Source: Acidimicrobiaceae bacterium
Lineage (GTDB): Bacteria > Actinomycetota > Acidimicrobiia > Acidimicrobiales > Acidimicrobiaceae
Length of the DNA: 8,795 nt
Reading direction: 5' to 3'
Assembly (NCBI GenBank): GCA_013044365.1
Contig: JABEUP010000139.1
Coordinates: 1 to 8,795 of the forward strand
Shown here: positions 1-7,068 of the stretch, one piece after another
How positions within the stretch are numbered: position 1 is the stretch's first letter
Layout: every line of letters begins with the position of its first letter
Notes under the pieces: model-generated
Seen by the model: only the letters and a program-made list of their open reading frames with translations
Database searches by the model: none
What the model was told of the DNA's origin: nothing
Made by a program: the position numbers and the translations under genes

Positions 1-1161
1 AAGAGAGTAAATGACACACTCGGCCACAAGGTCGGCGATGAGTTACTAGTTGCCGTCTCTCACCGGCTAGAAACAGTGTCTCGAGCCACGAACACTCTAG
101 GCCGTTTCGGGGGCGATGAGTTTCTCTACCTCGCCGAAGGACTGACGTCCCCCGGAGAAGCCGAAGAGGTGGCGAAACGCATCCTCAGCGTGTTTATCGA
201 GCCATTCCAGCTTGCCAAGATGCGTGTGAACCAATGCGCAAGCATTGGAATCGCGATTTTTAGCGCAGACAGTGAAAACGTCACCGAGATCATCCAGGAT
301 GCGGACATCGCTTTGTATGAGGCTAAACGTCAAGGAAAGTCCCGATACACCCTGTTCAGCAGGGATATGCAAGAGGCAATCTCGATCGATTTCGAACTCG
401 CCCGAGAGATGAAACTGGCGCTTTCATCCGGTGAATTTTCGATCTATTACCAGCCAATCATAGATCTGGCCACAACCGAAGTGGTGGGTTTCGAAGCACT
501 ATTGCGATGGAACCACCCCGTACGCGGTATGGTGCCTCCTCAGGAATTTATCGCTATCGCCGAACAGAGAGACCTTATCTTCGATTTGGGCACCTTTGCG
601 CTTCGTCAAGCAATCAGCGATGCAGGATCATGGGAAAGTGTAGGCGCCCGGGCCAAACCTCTTTTTGTTGCAGTGAATCTCGCACCTCGCCAGTTTTACG
701 ATCCAAACCTGACAATAGAGATCGAGGATATGCTCAACGCCAGCGGATTCCCGTCAAGTCGCCTGATACTTGAGATTACCGAGAGCGTCGCTTTTACCGA
801 CATCAGCTTATGCGCACGTGTAATCGCCCATCTTCGACAGCTAGGGGTATCCATAGCTCTCGATGACTTTGGCACAGGGTACTCCTCACTTACCTGTCTA
901 TCACTATTGGATACGGGTATCGTTAAGATTGATGAGTCGTTCGTTAGACCAGCGCAGGAAAATCAATACAGCAAGGACCTCATGGAGGCAACCGTCTCAT
1001 TCTGTCACAAGCTCGACATGACCGTCCTCGCCGAAGGAATCGAGGATCAGGAGCAGTTGGAACATTTGCGAAGCCTAGGGTGCGACCTCGGCCAGGGACA
1101 TCTATTCTCACCTGCCATTTCGGCAAGGGAGGTGGCTGCCTGGCTTACGCGGACAGCGTAA
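1..1161 (+). CDS. GGDEF-EAL cyclic-di-GMP signalling protein, 5' truncated by window edge
   Basis: Turnover of the second messenger c-di-GMP. The frame is open from base 1, so the start lies outside; the GTG at 76 is inside the GGDEF domain and is not a start. Counting codons from base 1, the chain enters within the GGDEF domain at the conserved VNDTLGH-x-x-GD-x-LL stretch. GGDEF is intact at 37-41. The inhibitory RxxD site five residues ahead of it reads RATN (28-31), so its Asp is lost. The EAL domain runs from about 130 to the end. It keeps EALLRW (165-170), Asn226 in NLAPRQF, Glu258 in EITES, the Asp pair 288-289 in DDFGTGYSS, Lys309 in KID, Glu345 and Gln365. These are the metal- and substrate-binding positions of the family, so phosphodiesterase activity is likely; cyclase activity is possible. 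N-terminal sensor domains cannot be seen. The gene ends with TAA, 215 nt before the next gene, and is on the opposite strand from the housekeeping operon. Confidence 0.95.
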   Translation, partial: KRVNDTLGHKVGDELLVAVSHRLETVSRATNTLGRFGGDEFLYLAEGLTSPGEAEEVAKRILSVFIEPFQLAKMRVNQCASIGIAIFSADSENVTEIIQDADIALYEAKRQGKSRYTLFSRDMQEAISIDFELAREMKLALSSGEFSIYYQPIIDLATTEVVGFEALLRWNHPVRGMVPPQEFIAIAEQRDLIFDLGTFALRQAISDAGSWESVGARAKPLFVAVNLAPRQFYDPNLTIEIEDMLNASGFPSSRLILEITESVAFTDISLCARVIAHLRQLGVSIALDDFGTGYSSLTCLSLLDTGIVKIDESFVRPAQENQYSKDLMEATVSFCHKLDMTVLAEGIEDQEQLEHLRSLGCDLGQGHLFSPAISAREVAAWLTRTA

Positions 1162-1362
1162 GGCTGGACAGTGACCCGATCCATCAGAATACTCCTACGG
1201 ACGAGTCGTCTTCAGCTGATACCTCACTCAAGACAACGTTGCGGGTAGATAGAAAACCCGCGCCTGAGATATCATCGACAAAAGAGACGGACACATTCTT
1301 ATTTACACCAATCAGTGTTAATCACCTGAGTATTAAGTTCTAATATGTTGTACAAATTTGAG

Positions 1363-1369
1363 AAGGGGG
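1363..1369 (+). promoter_or_regulatory. Ribosome binding site of the SCO6745-family gene
   Basis: A purine run AAGGGGG ends 7 nt before the GTG at 1377. It decides between that GTG and the ATG at 1372. The ATG lies in another frame that stops after about 35 codons, while the GTG opens the 286-codon gene. Confidence 0.7.
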
Positions 1370-1376
1370 AAATGAC

Positions 1377-2237
1377 GTGGAAGAGCACATTAGCAGGGCC
1401 ATGTGGCGTTTGTACGAACCCATCCATTCCGTTGTTTATTTCCACCCGAACGCCACAAGCAGCTATAAAGCAGTAGGCCTAAAGGGTGGGTGGATGAGTT
1501 ATTTCGCCTCCCGGTCAGCAGCGCTTGGCACCCCAAGCAAAGAGGTCGTCGAAGCGCTTTTCTATCACTTCGCACCCGCGATGGTGGCTAGAGCCATTCC
1601 TGACGCATGGAATTTATCTTCTCCCGAGCTAATTCTCAATGTTAGAAACGAAATAGCGATGGAGACAATAAGTGGCGGGATACGCGGAACCCCACCTGAA
1701 AAAGAGCTTGATAACCTATCGGCTCATTTACTGGAAATTGCATCCTCACTTCCTAAAGGCGGAAGAGCATTATACGCTGCACATTTAAACCTTCATTGGG
1801 AACAATCGAGCGAATTGATGCTGTTTGGAGCGGCGACGCTGCTTCGGGAGCATCGCGGTGATACCCACAACGCGGCCCTGGCAGCTCATGGAATTGACGG
1901 CGTCCAGTCGCATCTTTTACAGATTGCCGCTGGCGTAGTAACCCACGACGTAATCTTTCCGACTCGTGGATGGTCAGAAGATGCATGGAAAGATGGACTG
2001 GAAAGGCTGATGTCCAACGGATTGCTATCGCAGCACAGTACTCCCGAAAATCCCATTCTGACTGAACTGGGGAGACTGATCAAACAACAGGTTGAAATCC
2101 AAACTGACAACCATTCCAATCCCTGGACTTCCATCAAACCCTCAATACTAGCCAATCTTCAATCCAGGCTGGCAGATATTTGCGCGCAGGTAAAACGCTA
2201 TGTTGGCTTTCCAGCCAACAATCCAATTGGCGTTTAG
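1377..2237 (+). CDS. SCO6745-family protein (actinobacterial, function unknown; winged-helix-like C-terminal part)
   Basis: The 286-residue protein matches, from memory, the actinobacterial family named after Streptomyces SCO6745. Shared landmarks in order are RLYEPIHSVVYF (11-22), FYHFAPAMVARAIPDAW (62-78), LLREHRGDTHNAALAAHGIDG (155-175), TRGWSEDAW (196-204) and a terminal NNPIGV (281-286), where the family usually ends in NPMGL or similar. Residues about 199-243 resemble a MarR-type winged helix: a helix, a GLL turn, a short hairpin and LTELGRL, followed by a helix ending in TD. This is only a fold guess. There is no signal peptide or membrane segment. The role is not known to me; a regulator or a small-molecule-binding protein is possible. 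The GTG start is backed by a good ribosome binding site. The gene stands alone on this strand and its TAG overlaps the priA stop by 4 nt, tail to tail. Confidence 0.88.
   Translation: MEEHISRAMWRLYEPIHSVVYFHPNATSSYKAVGLKGGWMSYFASRSAALGTPSKEVVEALFYHFAPAMVARAIPDAWNLSSPELILNVRNEIAMETISGGIRGTPPEKELDNLSAHLLEIASSLPKGGRALYAAHLNLHWEQSSELMLFGAATLLREHRGDTHNAALAAHGIDGVQSHLLQIAAGVVTHDVIFPTRGWSEDAWKDGLERLMSNGLLSQHSTPENPILTELGRLIKQQVEIQTDNHSNPWTSIKPSILANLQSRLADICAQVKRYVGFPANNPIGV
2201..2220 (-). terminator. Candidate terminator hairpin of the pyr-priA operon, inside the opposing gene
   Basis: A perfect 8-bp inverted repeat, TGTTGGCT and AGCCAACA, with a 4-nt loop. It begins 13 nt past the priA stop in the minus direction. 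In minus-strand RNA the loop reads GGAA, a stable GNRA tetraloop. Only a weak T stretch follows (TAGCG then TTTT), so it is not a classical intrinsic terminator, though actinobacterial terminators often lack a U tail. The bases also encode VGFPAN near the end of the SCO6745-family protein, so part of the symmetry could be chance. Confidence 0.4.
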
Positions 2238-4132
2238 TAGGAATCTGCCAAAAACCGTACTCCACTGGCAGATACAATTGACCGTCTCTCGGCTATCAGA
2301 TCAAGCAACCCTTCTTTCGAATCGCTTCGCAAATCGAATACTCCTTCGTTTGCCTGGATCAATTCGATACCGGATATGGCACCAATTCCCGATGTTTCGA
2401 TCCACACCGCCGCCTTTGGACCCCAAACTCTGACAATTGCGCCAAAAGGAGGGAGGTTCAAGCGTTTTCTCAAATCAGCTTCCTCTTTTATCAATAAACG
2501 CGGATCACCGTGGACCGCCGATTTGAGGACAATATTATTTATGTCTCTAGTCTGAATAAATATTGGGACGTAGCCCGTGTTTGCGCTCCTCGGGGGAACA
2601 AGTCTTGAGACCCTGGACAGCAATGACAGAGCCTGCTCGCGCGCATTCAGGGTGGCCGCATAGAGGTAATGGTCGAAATCGGCTACCACCACCATCTTTG
2701 CCGAACCGAAACGCGTAAATACCGCCTCTGTGGCAATCGTTACCCTACCTAGTTTTGAGATCTCAATCTCACTTGCGGCGTCAACTTCGCTTACCTCGCT
2801 TCCTATTGCGGCCTCAAGCAAGGCTCGGAACCGCTCGATACCAAAGGTGACGACTTTTAAAGAACCTGACATACAGTGAGTGCATATTGTCGGATACTCC
2901 TCTTTGCACCGCGGGCATGTCAGTCCGGCAATCAAAAGACTTTGTTTCACTTTCTTGTTAATTTCCCGGCGGTTGGCCGAACCCATCCGCATGTGGTCAG
3001 GAGGGGTTTGCATCAATGTTGTCGAACATTTCACGCATGAAACAACCTGGTTACATTTGGAACAGATCAGAGTCCTAGCCCCGCCCAGCCGGTTATACAA
3101 CACAACCACACCGTCATAGTCGATCAGGCCCTCCCTGGTCGCAATCGGGGGCCTGACGCCCATTTTGAGACCGGCATGAATTTGGGATATTAGTCCCGGT
3201 GAAACCAACGGGGTTGAAACCGATGCCTCTGAAATATCCGCCACAAGTACCCGCGGCCATCCGGATCGCTCCATTGTTCGACCAAGTGATATCGTCCTTG
3301 CGCCGAACATCGTTTCTACAGAGGGGACCGAGGACAGGAGCACGACCCTTTGGCTCTGTTCGACCCGGGCGCGTGCCACCTGAAAGCTGCTCCAGACTGG
3401 ACTTGAACTCTCCGTATGTGATGGATCATCGCAATCCACAACGATTATCTGGGATAGCTGTGCAACGGAAGCAAACACAGCGTTTCTGGCCCCGATGACA
3501 ACCTGAGCACCATCTCTTGCGCTCTGAAATTCCTCCGGAAACAAAGCTGTCTGAAACCCCCGGATTTGTAACGAATGCGAAATGTGCCTAACCGCATTCT
3601 GAGTGGGACACACGATGATAACCTGACCCATCAGCTTCATTGGATCGCCCAGGTGACCGGTGATCCATTCGGCTCTCGAATGACCGGGAGGAATTCTAAC
3701 AACCAGTGATTCCCCCCGGGCTAGGCGAAATTGTGTCCCGCAGCCGCGAAAGTCAAGTTCGCCACCGGCTCGGGAAGGAACTCTATTTTTTGGGCTTGCA
3801 TGAGTCATGAAACTTACCGGTGATCCGATGAACCGCCATGCCGCCCATTTACAAAGGGCTATTACCTCGGGAGAGGGGCCTCCACCAAGTAGTCGGGATA
3901 TTGGAGACAACTTGAACTCAAGACTTTCCTTGACCTGGCCAGACATCTCGCCAAGACCCACCACCCATCCCCTCATCCGGGAATTGCCCAGTCGCACCGA
4001 AACATAGCTTCCGATACCTATTTGGCTCCGATACTTATCGGGAACGCCATAGCTAAATACCTTTGAAAGCCCGACCGAGTCGATAAGCACCTCGGCCACT
4101 AACGACCACGACGGATCATCTTGAACTGACAT
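2234..4132 (-). CDS. priA: PriA-like primosomal protein N', actinobacterial form without helicase motifs
   Basis: PriA helps reload the replisome at stalled forks. This 632-residue copy keeps the N-terminal 3'-DNA-end-binding fold (VAEVLID at 12-18, then FSYGVP and the GSYVSVRLGN strand). It also keeps eight zinc-ligand cysteines (357, 360, 366, 369, 406, 409, 417, 420) and the C-terminal PPFGAIVRV segment (561-569). The Walker A loop is absent: around 142-157 there is RIPPGHSRAEW. The DEEH box is DCDD (233-236), and the QVAGRAGR motif near 503-517 is gone. Family knowledge says actinobacterial PriA lacks detectable helicase motifs, so this is the lineage norm; a structural or partner-binding role is inferred. 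The linker between cysteines 369 and 406 has 36 residues, against about 14 in E. coli PriA. The ATG follows metK by 29 nt, with AAGGA 12 nt upstream (4145-4149). It is the last gene of the operon. Confidence 0.93.
   Translation of the reverse strand: MSVQDDPSWSLVAEVLIDSVGLSKVFSYGVPDKYRSQIGIGSYVSVRLGNSRMRGWVVGLGEMSGQVKESLEFKLSPISRLLGGGPSPEVIALCKWAAWRFIGSPVSFMTHASPKNRVPSRAGGELDFRGCGTQFRLARGESLVVRIPPGHSRAEWITGHLGDPMKLMGQVIIVCPTQNAVRHISHSLQIRGFQTALFPEEFQSARDGAQVVIGARNAVFASVAQLSQIIVVDCDDPSHTESSSPVWSSFQVARARVEQSQRVVLLSSVPSVETMFGARTISLGRTMERSGWPRVLVADISEASVSTPLVSPGLISQIHAGLKMGVRPPIATREGLIDYDGVVVLYNRLGGARTLICSKCNQVVSCVKCSTTLMQTPPDHMRMGSANRREINKKVKQSLLIAGLTCPRCKEEYPTICTHCMSGSLKVVTFGIERFRALLEAAIGSEVSEVDAASEIEISKLGRVTIATEAVFTRFGSAKMVVVADFDHYLYAATLNAREQALSLLSRVSRLVPPRSANTGYVPIFIQTRDINNIVLKSAVHGDPRLLIKEEADLRKRLNLPPFGAIVRVWGPKAAVWIETSGIGAISGIELIQANEGVFDLRSDSKEGLLDLIAERRSIVSASGVRFLADSY
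2243..2273 (+). terminator. Candidate hairpin past the SCO6745-family stop, inside priA
   Basis: Perfect 8-bp arms ATCTGCCA (2243-2250) and TGGCAGAT (2266-2273) are separated by 15 nt. They begin 5 nt after the plus-strand stop. No U tract follows (ACAATTG) and the loop is long, so termination is a guess based on position. The arms lie in the last codons of priA. Confidence 0.3.
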
Positions 4133-4161
4133 GACGGTGTCCGTTCCTTGGGAAAACTTGA

Positions 4162-5352
4162 CTACAGCCCCAGTGCTTGAGTGAATTCTGCAAGCTTGGA
4201 AGTCTCTTCCCAGGTAAAGCCCTTCTCGGATCTGCCGAAATGGCCATACGCCGCAGTCCTGCGATAGATAGGACGACGAAGGTCAAGCTCATTGATGATA
4301 GCCAACGGCCTCAAATCGAATACTTGGTCGACTGCCTTGGCAATCGATTCAGGACTCACCCTTTCAGTTCCAAAAGTCTCCACCATAATTGACACCGGCC
4401 TAGCCACGCCAATTGCGTATGCAACCTGGATCTCGCACTTTTCGGCAGCACCCGAAGCAACGACATGCTTGGCCACCCAACGTGCGGCATAAGCGCCCGA
4501 CCTGTCGACCTTGGAGGGATCCTTTCCGGAAAATGCCCCCCCACCATGCCGGGCCATTCCTCCGTAGGTGTCAACGATTATCTTGCGCCCGGTAAGACCA
4601 GTGTCAGCGTGAGGACCCCCCAGCTCGAACCGTCCGGTGGGATTGGCTAGGATATTCAAATTAGAAATATCGAGATCCTTGGGAATCATTGGCATTATCA
4701 CTGATTCGGTGAGATCTGGCAGTAACAGAGTCTTCAAATCGATGCCGGGCTGGTGCTGGGTGGAAATCAATACCGTTTTGAGACTGACGGGCCGGCCGTC
4801 TTCGTATTCAATTGTGACTTGCGTCTTGCCGTCGGGACGAAGGTAAGGAAGGATATTTGCACGGCGAACTTCCGATAGCCGTTGGGAGAGCCGATGGGCG
4901 AGCCATATCGGAAGTGGCATCAGGTCGGAGGTCTCATTGCAAGCAAAACCGAACATCATACCCTGATCACCGGCACCCTGGAGGTCCAGTTCGCCGGAAC
5001 CTGAGAGATTATTTCTCACTTCATACGCCTTAGATACTCCCGATGAAATATCTGGTGACTGCTCGTCAATTGAGACAATTACGCCGCAGGTGTTTCCGTC
5101 AAATCCAAAGGACTCACGGTCATAACCAATCTCACAAACTGTGCTGCGAACCAACCGCGGAATATCTACATAGGAATTAGTAGTTATCTCACCCGCTACA
5201 ACCACAAGACCTGTGGTTAATAGTGTCTCGCAGGCGACCCTGCCAAAAGGATCCTCAGTCAAAATTGCATCCAACACAGCATCAGAAATCTGGTCCGCAA
5301 TTTTATCTGGATGGCCCTCAGTCACCGACTCTGATGTAAACGAATACCTCAA
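4162..5352 (-). CDS. metK: S-adenosylmethionine synthetase (methionine adenosyltransferase)
   Basis: Makes S-adenosylmethionine from methionine and ATP in the cytoplasm, releasing phosphate and diphosphate. Numbered from the chosen TTG start (396 residues, normal for the family), it shows GHPDK (13-17) in the substrate-binding N-terminal strand, GAGDQG (126-131), the FELGGPHADTGLTGRK region (about 242-257) and GGGAFSGKD (270-278), the second family signature with phosphate-contacting residues. No key motif is missing. The frame runs on to an ATG at 5421, inside coaBC, but those 23 extra residues match nothing in MetK. The TTG at 5352 gives MRYSFTSESVTEG, the usual beginning, and has a strong ribosome binding site 7 nt upstream. 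coaBC ends 35 nt ahead and priA begins 29 nt after, so it is internal to the operon. There is no room for a SAM riboswitch in front of it. Confidence 0.96.
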   Translation of the reverse strand: MRYSFTSESVTEGHPDKIADQISDAVLDAILTEDPFGRVACETLLTTGLVVVAGEITTNSYVDIPRLVRSTVCEIGYDRESFGFDGNTCGVIVSIDEQSPDISSGVSKAYEVRNNLSGSGELDLQGAGDQGMMFGFACNETSDLMPLPIWLAHRLSQRLSEVRRANILPYLRPDGKTQVTIEYEDGRPVSLKTVLISTQHQPGIDLKTLLLPDLTESVIMPMIPKDLDISNLNILANPTGRFELGGPHADTGLTGRKIIVDTYGGMARHGGGAFSGKDPSKVDRSGAYAARWVAKHVVASGAAEKCEIQVAYAIGVARPVSIMVETFGTERVSPESIAKAVDQVFDLRPLAIINELDLRRPIYRRTAAYGHFGRSEKGFTWEETSKLAEFTQALGL

Positions 5353-5359
5353 CGAAAGA

Positions 5360-5367
5360 TCCCTTCT
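5360..5367 (-). promoter_or_regulatory. Ribosome binding site setting the metK TTG start
   Basis: AGAAGGGA on the minus strand ends 7 nt before TTG 5352-5350. It lies downstream of the coaBC stop at 5388 and supports the TTG over the ATG at 5421. Confidence 0.75.
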
Positions 5368-5387
5368 AATCAACCGCGGGCTTTTGC

Positions 5388-6611
5388 CTAATCCGACCAG
5401 ACACCATTTTTGCCCGCCCATTCTGCCACGAAACTCAGGACCCTATTCGCGATTCGTCTCTTGTCGTCTAAATCCAGCACCAGAGCCGAGTCCTCAAAAA
5501 CTAATGTCACACGGTTGGTGTCAACCCCAAATCCGGCATCCTGCTCCAGGACATTATTGGCCACTACGAAATCCGTATTCTTATCTTTAAGCTTACGCCT
5601 GGCTTCTGCCTCCACGCCACCGGTTTCGGCTGCAAAACCAACGAGGACCTGATTCTTTGGCTTCACCGATCCCAGATAGGCTAAAATATCCGGTGTTGGC
5701 TCAAGCACGAGTTGAGGGGCCCCGTGACTCTTCTTGATCTTTGTCGGGCTTATTTCCTTGCTCCTGAAATCCGCGACCGCAGCAGCCATGACCACGAGAT
5801 CAAATCCTCCCGCTGCATCAGAAACCGCTTCGAACATCTCTTGCGCCGATTCGACTTCAATCACATTGATGCCGGGCTCGCTTTCAAAGGGAACCGTGCA
5901 AACCAGAGTCACTTCCGCGCCATATCTTGCGGCAGCCTTGGCAAAAGCTATCCCCTGTTTCCCGGAAGACCTGTTTCCAATGTAACGGACTGGATCGATT
6001 GCCTCACGGGTACCACCAGCGGTGACAAGAACCTTCCTGCCGGACAGAGCACGAGTTGAACCATCGAATATCTCCTCAATAATTTCAACCACGCTCCCCG
6101 TAGATGCAAGCCGCCCCACTCCGATGTCGCCTCCGGCAAGCCGACCAATTTCTGGCTCTATCACGACCACGCCCCGTCGGCGGAGGGTGGCAATATTTTC
6201 GACAACGCTTGGATGCTGCCACATCTCGGTGTGCATGGCGGCAACCATTACAACTGGCGCATTGGTTGCCACAAGTGTGGTAGTCAGAAGTTCATCGGCT
6301 ATGCCCGCCGCATAGCGCGCGATGAGATCCGCCGTCGCCGGGGCGACAAGGACCAGATCAGCCTGTTGGCCGAGCCTGGTATGAGGAATCGGATCACCTG
6401 CATCCCACAGTGAAGTTCTCGCGGACTCCGATCCAAGGGCAGAAAACGTGGTCTCTCCTACGAATCTGAGCGACGCCTTGGTCAAGACCGGAGATACGAA
6501 TGCTCCACAATCCATTAATCTCCGCATGAGTTCAACTGACTTGTAAGCGGCGATTCCGCCACCTACTCCAAGAACAATCCGCTTACCTCTCAATGGGGAT
6601 GAATTCGACAT
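5388..6611 (-). CDS. coaBC: Bifunctional phosphopantothenoylcysteine decarboxylase / phosphopantothenate-cysteine ligase
   Basis: Two successive steps of coenzyme A synthesis: CoaB joins cysteine to 4'-phosphopantothenate using CTP, and CoaC, a flavoprotein, decarboxylates the product to 4'-phosphopantetheine. The chain has 407 residues. CoaC (about 1-183) has the flavin-binding GVGGGIAAYK (15-24), the catalytic His77 in PHTRLGQQADL and APATADLIARYAAGIAD (90-106). CoaB (about 188-400) has VTAGGTREAIDPVRYIGNRSSG (196-217), AAAVADF (276-282), KIKK (291-294) and VGFAAET (324-330). Two usual CoaC positions differ from E. coli: the PxMNxxMW motif reads AAMHTEMW (124-131, Asn to His), and the ACGD flap reads AGGD (159-162, so no Cys). 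From memory, mycobacterial CoaBC also has PAMHTEMW and lacks that Cys, so these look like lineage traits, not decay. The ATG start has no clear ribosome binding site. The gene lies 90 nt after rpoZ. Confidence 0.95.
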   Translation of the reverse strand: MSNSSPLRGKRIVLGVGGGIAAYKSVELMRRLMDCGAFVSPVLTKASLRFVGETTFSALGSESARTSLWDAGDPIPHTRLGQQADLVLVAPATADLIARYAAGIADELLTTTLVATNAPVVMVAAMHTEMWQHPSVVENIATLRRRGVVVIEPEIGRLAGGDIGVGRLASTGSVVEIIEEIFDGSTRALSGRKVLVTAGGTREAIDPVRYIGNRSSGKQGIAFAKAAARYGAEVTLVCTVPFESEPGINVIEVESAQEMFEAVSDAAGGFDLVVMAAAVADFRSKEISPTKIKKSHGAPQLVLEPTPDILAYLGSVKPKNQVLVGFAAETGGVEAEARRKLKDKNTDFVVANNVLEQDAGFGVDTNRVTLVFEDSALVLDLDDKRRIANRVLSFVAEWAGKNGVWSD

Positions 6612-6701
6612 TGGACTAAAGCCTATGCTAAACCAAGATAGTGAACCGCAAAAGGACGAGGCAAAATTAATCCGCAGCCATAAATCAAATCACGCTTGCA
6701 A

Positions 6702-7037
6702 TCAGTCTTCAAGCTCCATGCCAGCCGATTCGTCCTCGGTCACATCGGCGGAATCAATCTCGTCATCCGCCGGGACGACCTCATTGGGATCGGGACGAGA
6801 ATAGGTGATCTTCCCGGCGGCGATCTCCTCGAACGCAACCGTAAGCGATTTTTTGCTAATCGAATCCACCTGAGGCGGGACTATCGATCCTATGCCATCT
6901 CCAAGTCGTGAAAAGTAGGCATTGATTTGGCGGGCCCTTCTGGCGGAAATCGTAACCAGCGTGAACTTCGAGTCCACTGCGGCTAACAAATTTTCGATCG
7001 GGGGTTTCATCATTGAAAGGTTTGACTCTTCAGCCAC
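6702..7037 (-). CDS. rpoZ: DNA-directed RNA polymerase omega subunit
   Basis: The omega subunit clamps the beta' chain and assists assembly of RNA polymerase. The 111-residue protein has the conserved core PPIENLLAAVDSKFTLV (12-28) and the signature ARRARQINAYFSRLGDG (32-48), then SLTVAFEEIAAGKI (64-77). The C-terminus (91-111) is strongly acidic, with 11 Asp or Glu in 21 residues. The start is a GTG with AGGAG (7043-7047) ending 5 nt upstream; the paired ATGs at codons 9-10 would leave that site unused. It sits 31 nt after gmk, the usual partner order in this cluster. Confidence 0.95.
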   Translation of the reverse strand: MAEESNLSMMKPPIENLLAAVDSKFTLVTISARRARQINAYFSRLGDGIGSIVPPQVDSISKKSLTVAFEEIAAGKITYSRPDPNEVVPADDEIDSADVTEDESAGMELED

Positions 7038-7042
7038 AAATA

Positions 7043-7047
7043 CTCCT
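7043..7047 (-). promoter_or_regulatory. Ribosome binding site of rpoZ, supports GTG start
   Basis: AGGAG on the minus strand, 5 nt ahead of the GTG at 7037-7035, within the 31-nt gap after gmk. Confidence 0.65.
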
Positions 7048-7068
7048 GGTCTGGAATTAGCTTTCGGT

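Noticed and set aside
1241..1261. Inverted repeat GCGGGT...ACCCGC after the GGDEF-EAL gene, as a terminator
   Set aside because: The stem is only 6 bp with a 9-nt loop, no T-run follows, and it lies about 80 nt past the stop. It is too weak to call.
1318..1346. Possible promoter TTAATC, 17 nt, TAATAT ahead of the SCO6745-family gene
   Set aside because: The -35 matches consensus at 3 of 6 and the -10 at 4 of 6 positions, which is expected by chance in this AT-rich stretch.
5213..5590. A 125-codon open frame on the plus strand over the coaBC-metK junction
   Set aside because: It lies antisense to two certain genes, has low-complexity composition and resembles no protein family I know.
6612..6701. 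Promoter or regulatory RNA in the 90-nt rpoZ-coaBC gap
   Set aside because: Only poor hexamer pairs with wrong spacing (such as TTGCGG with TAGCAT at 15 nt) and no stable hairpin were found.
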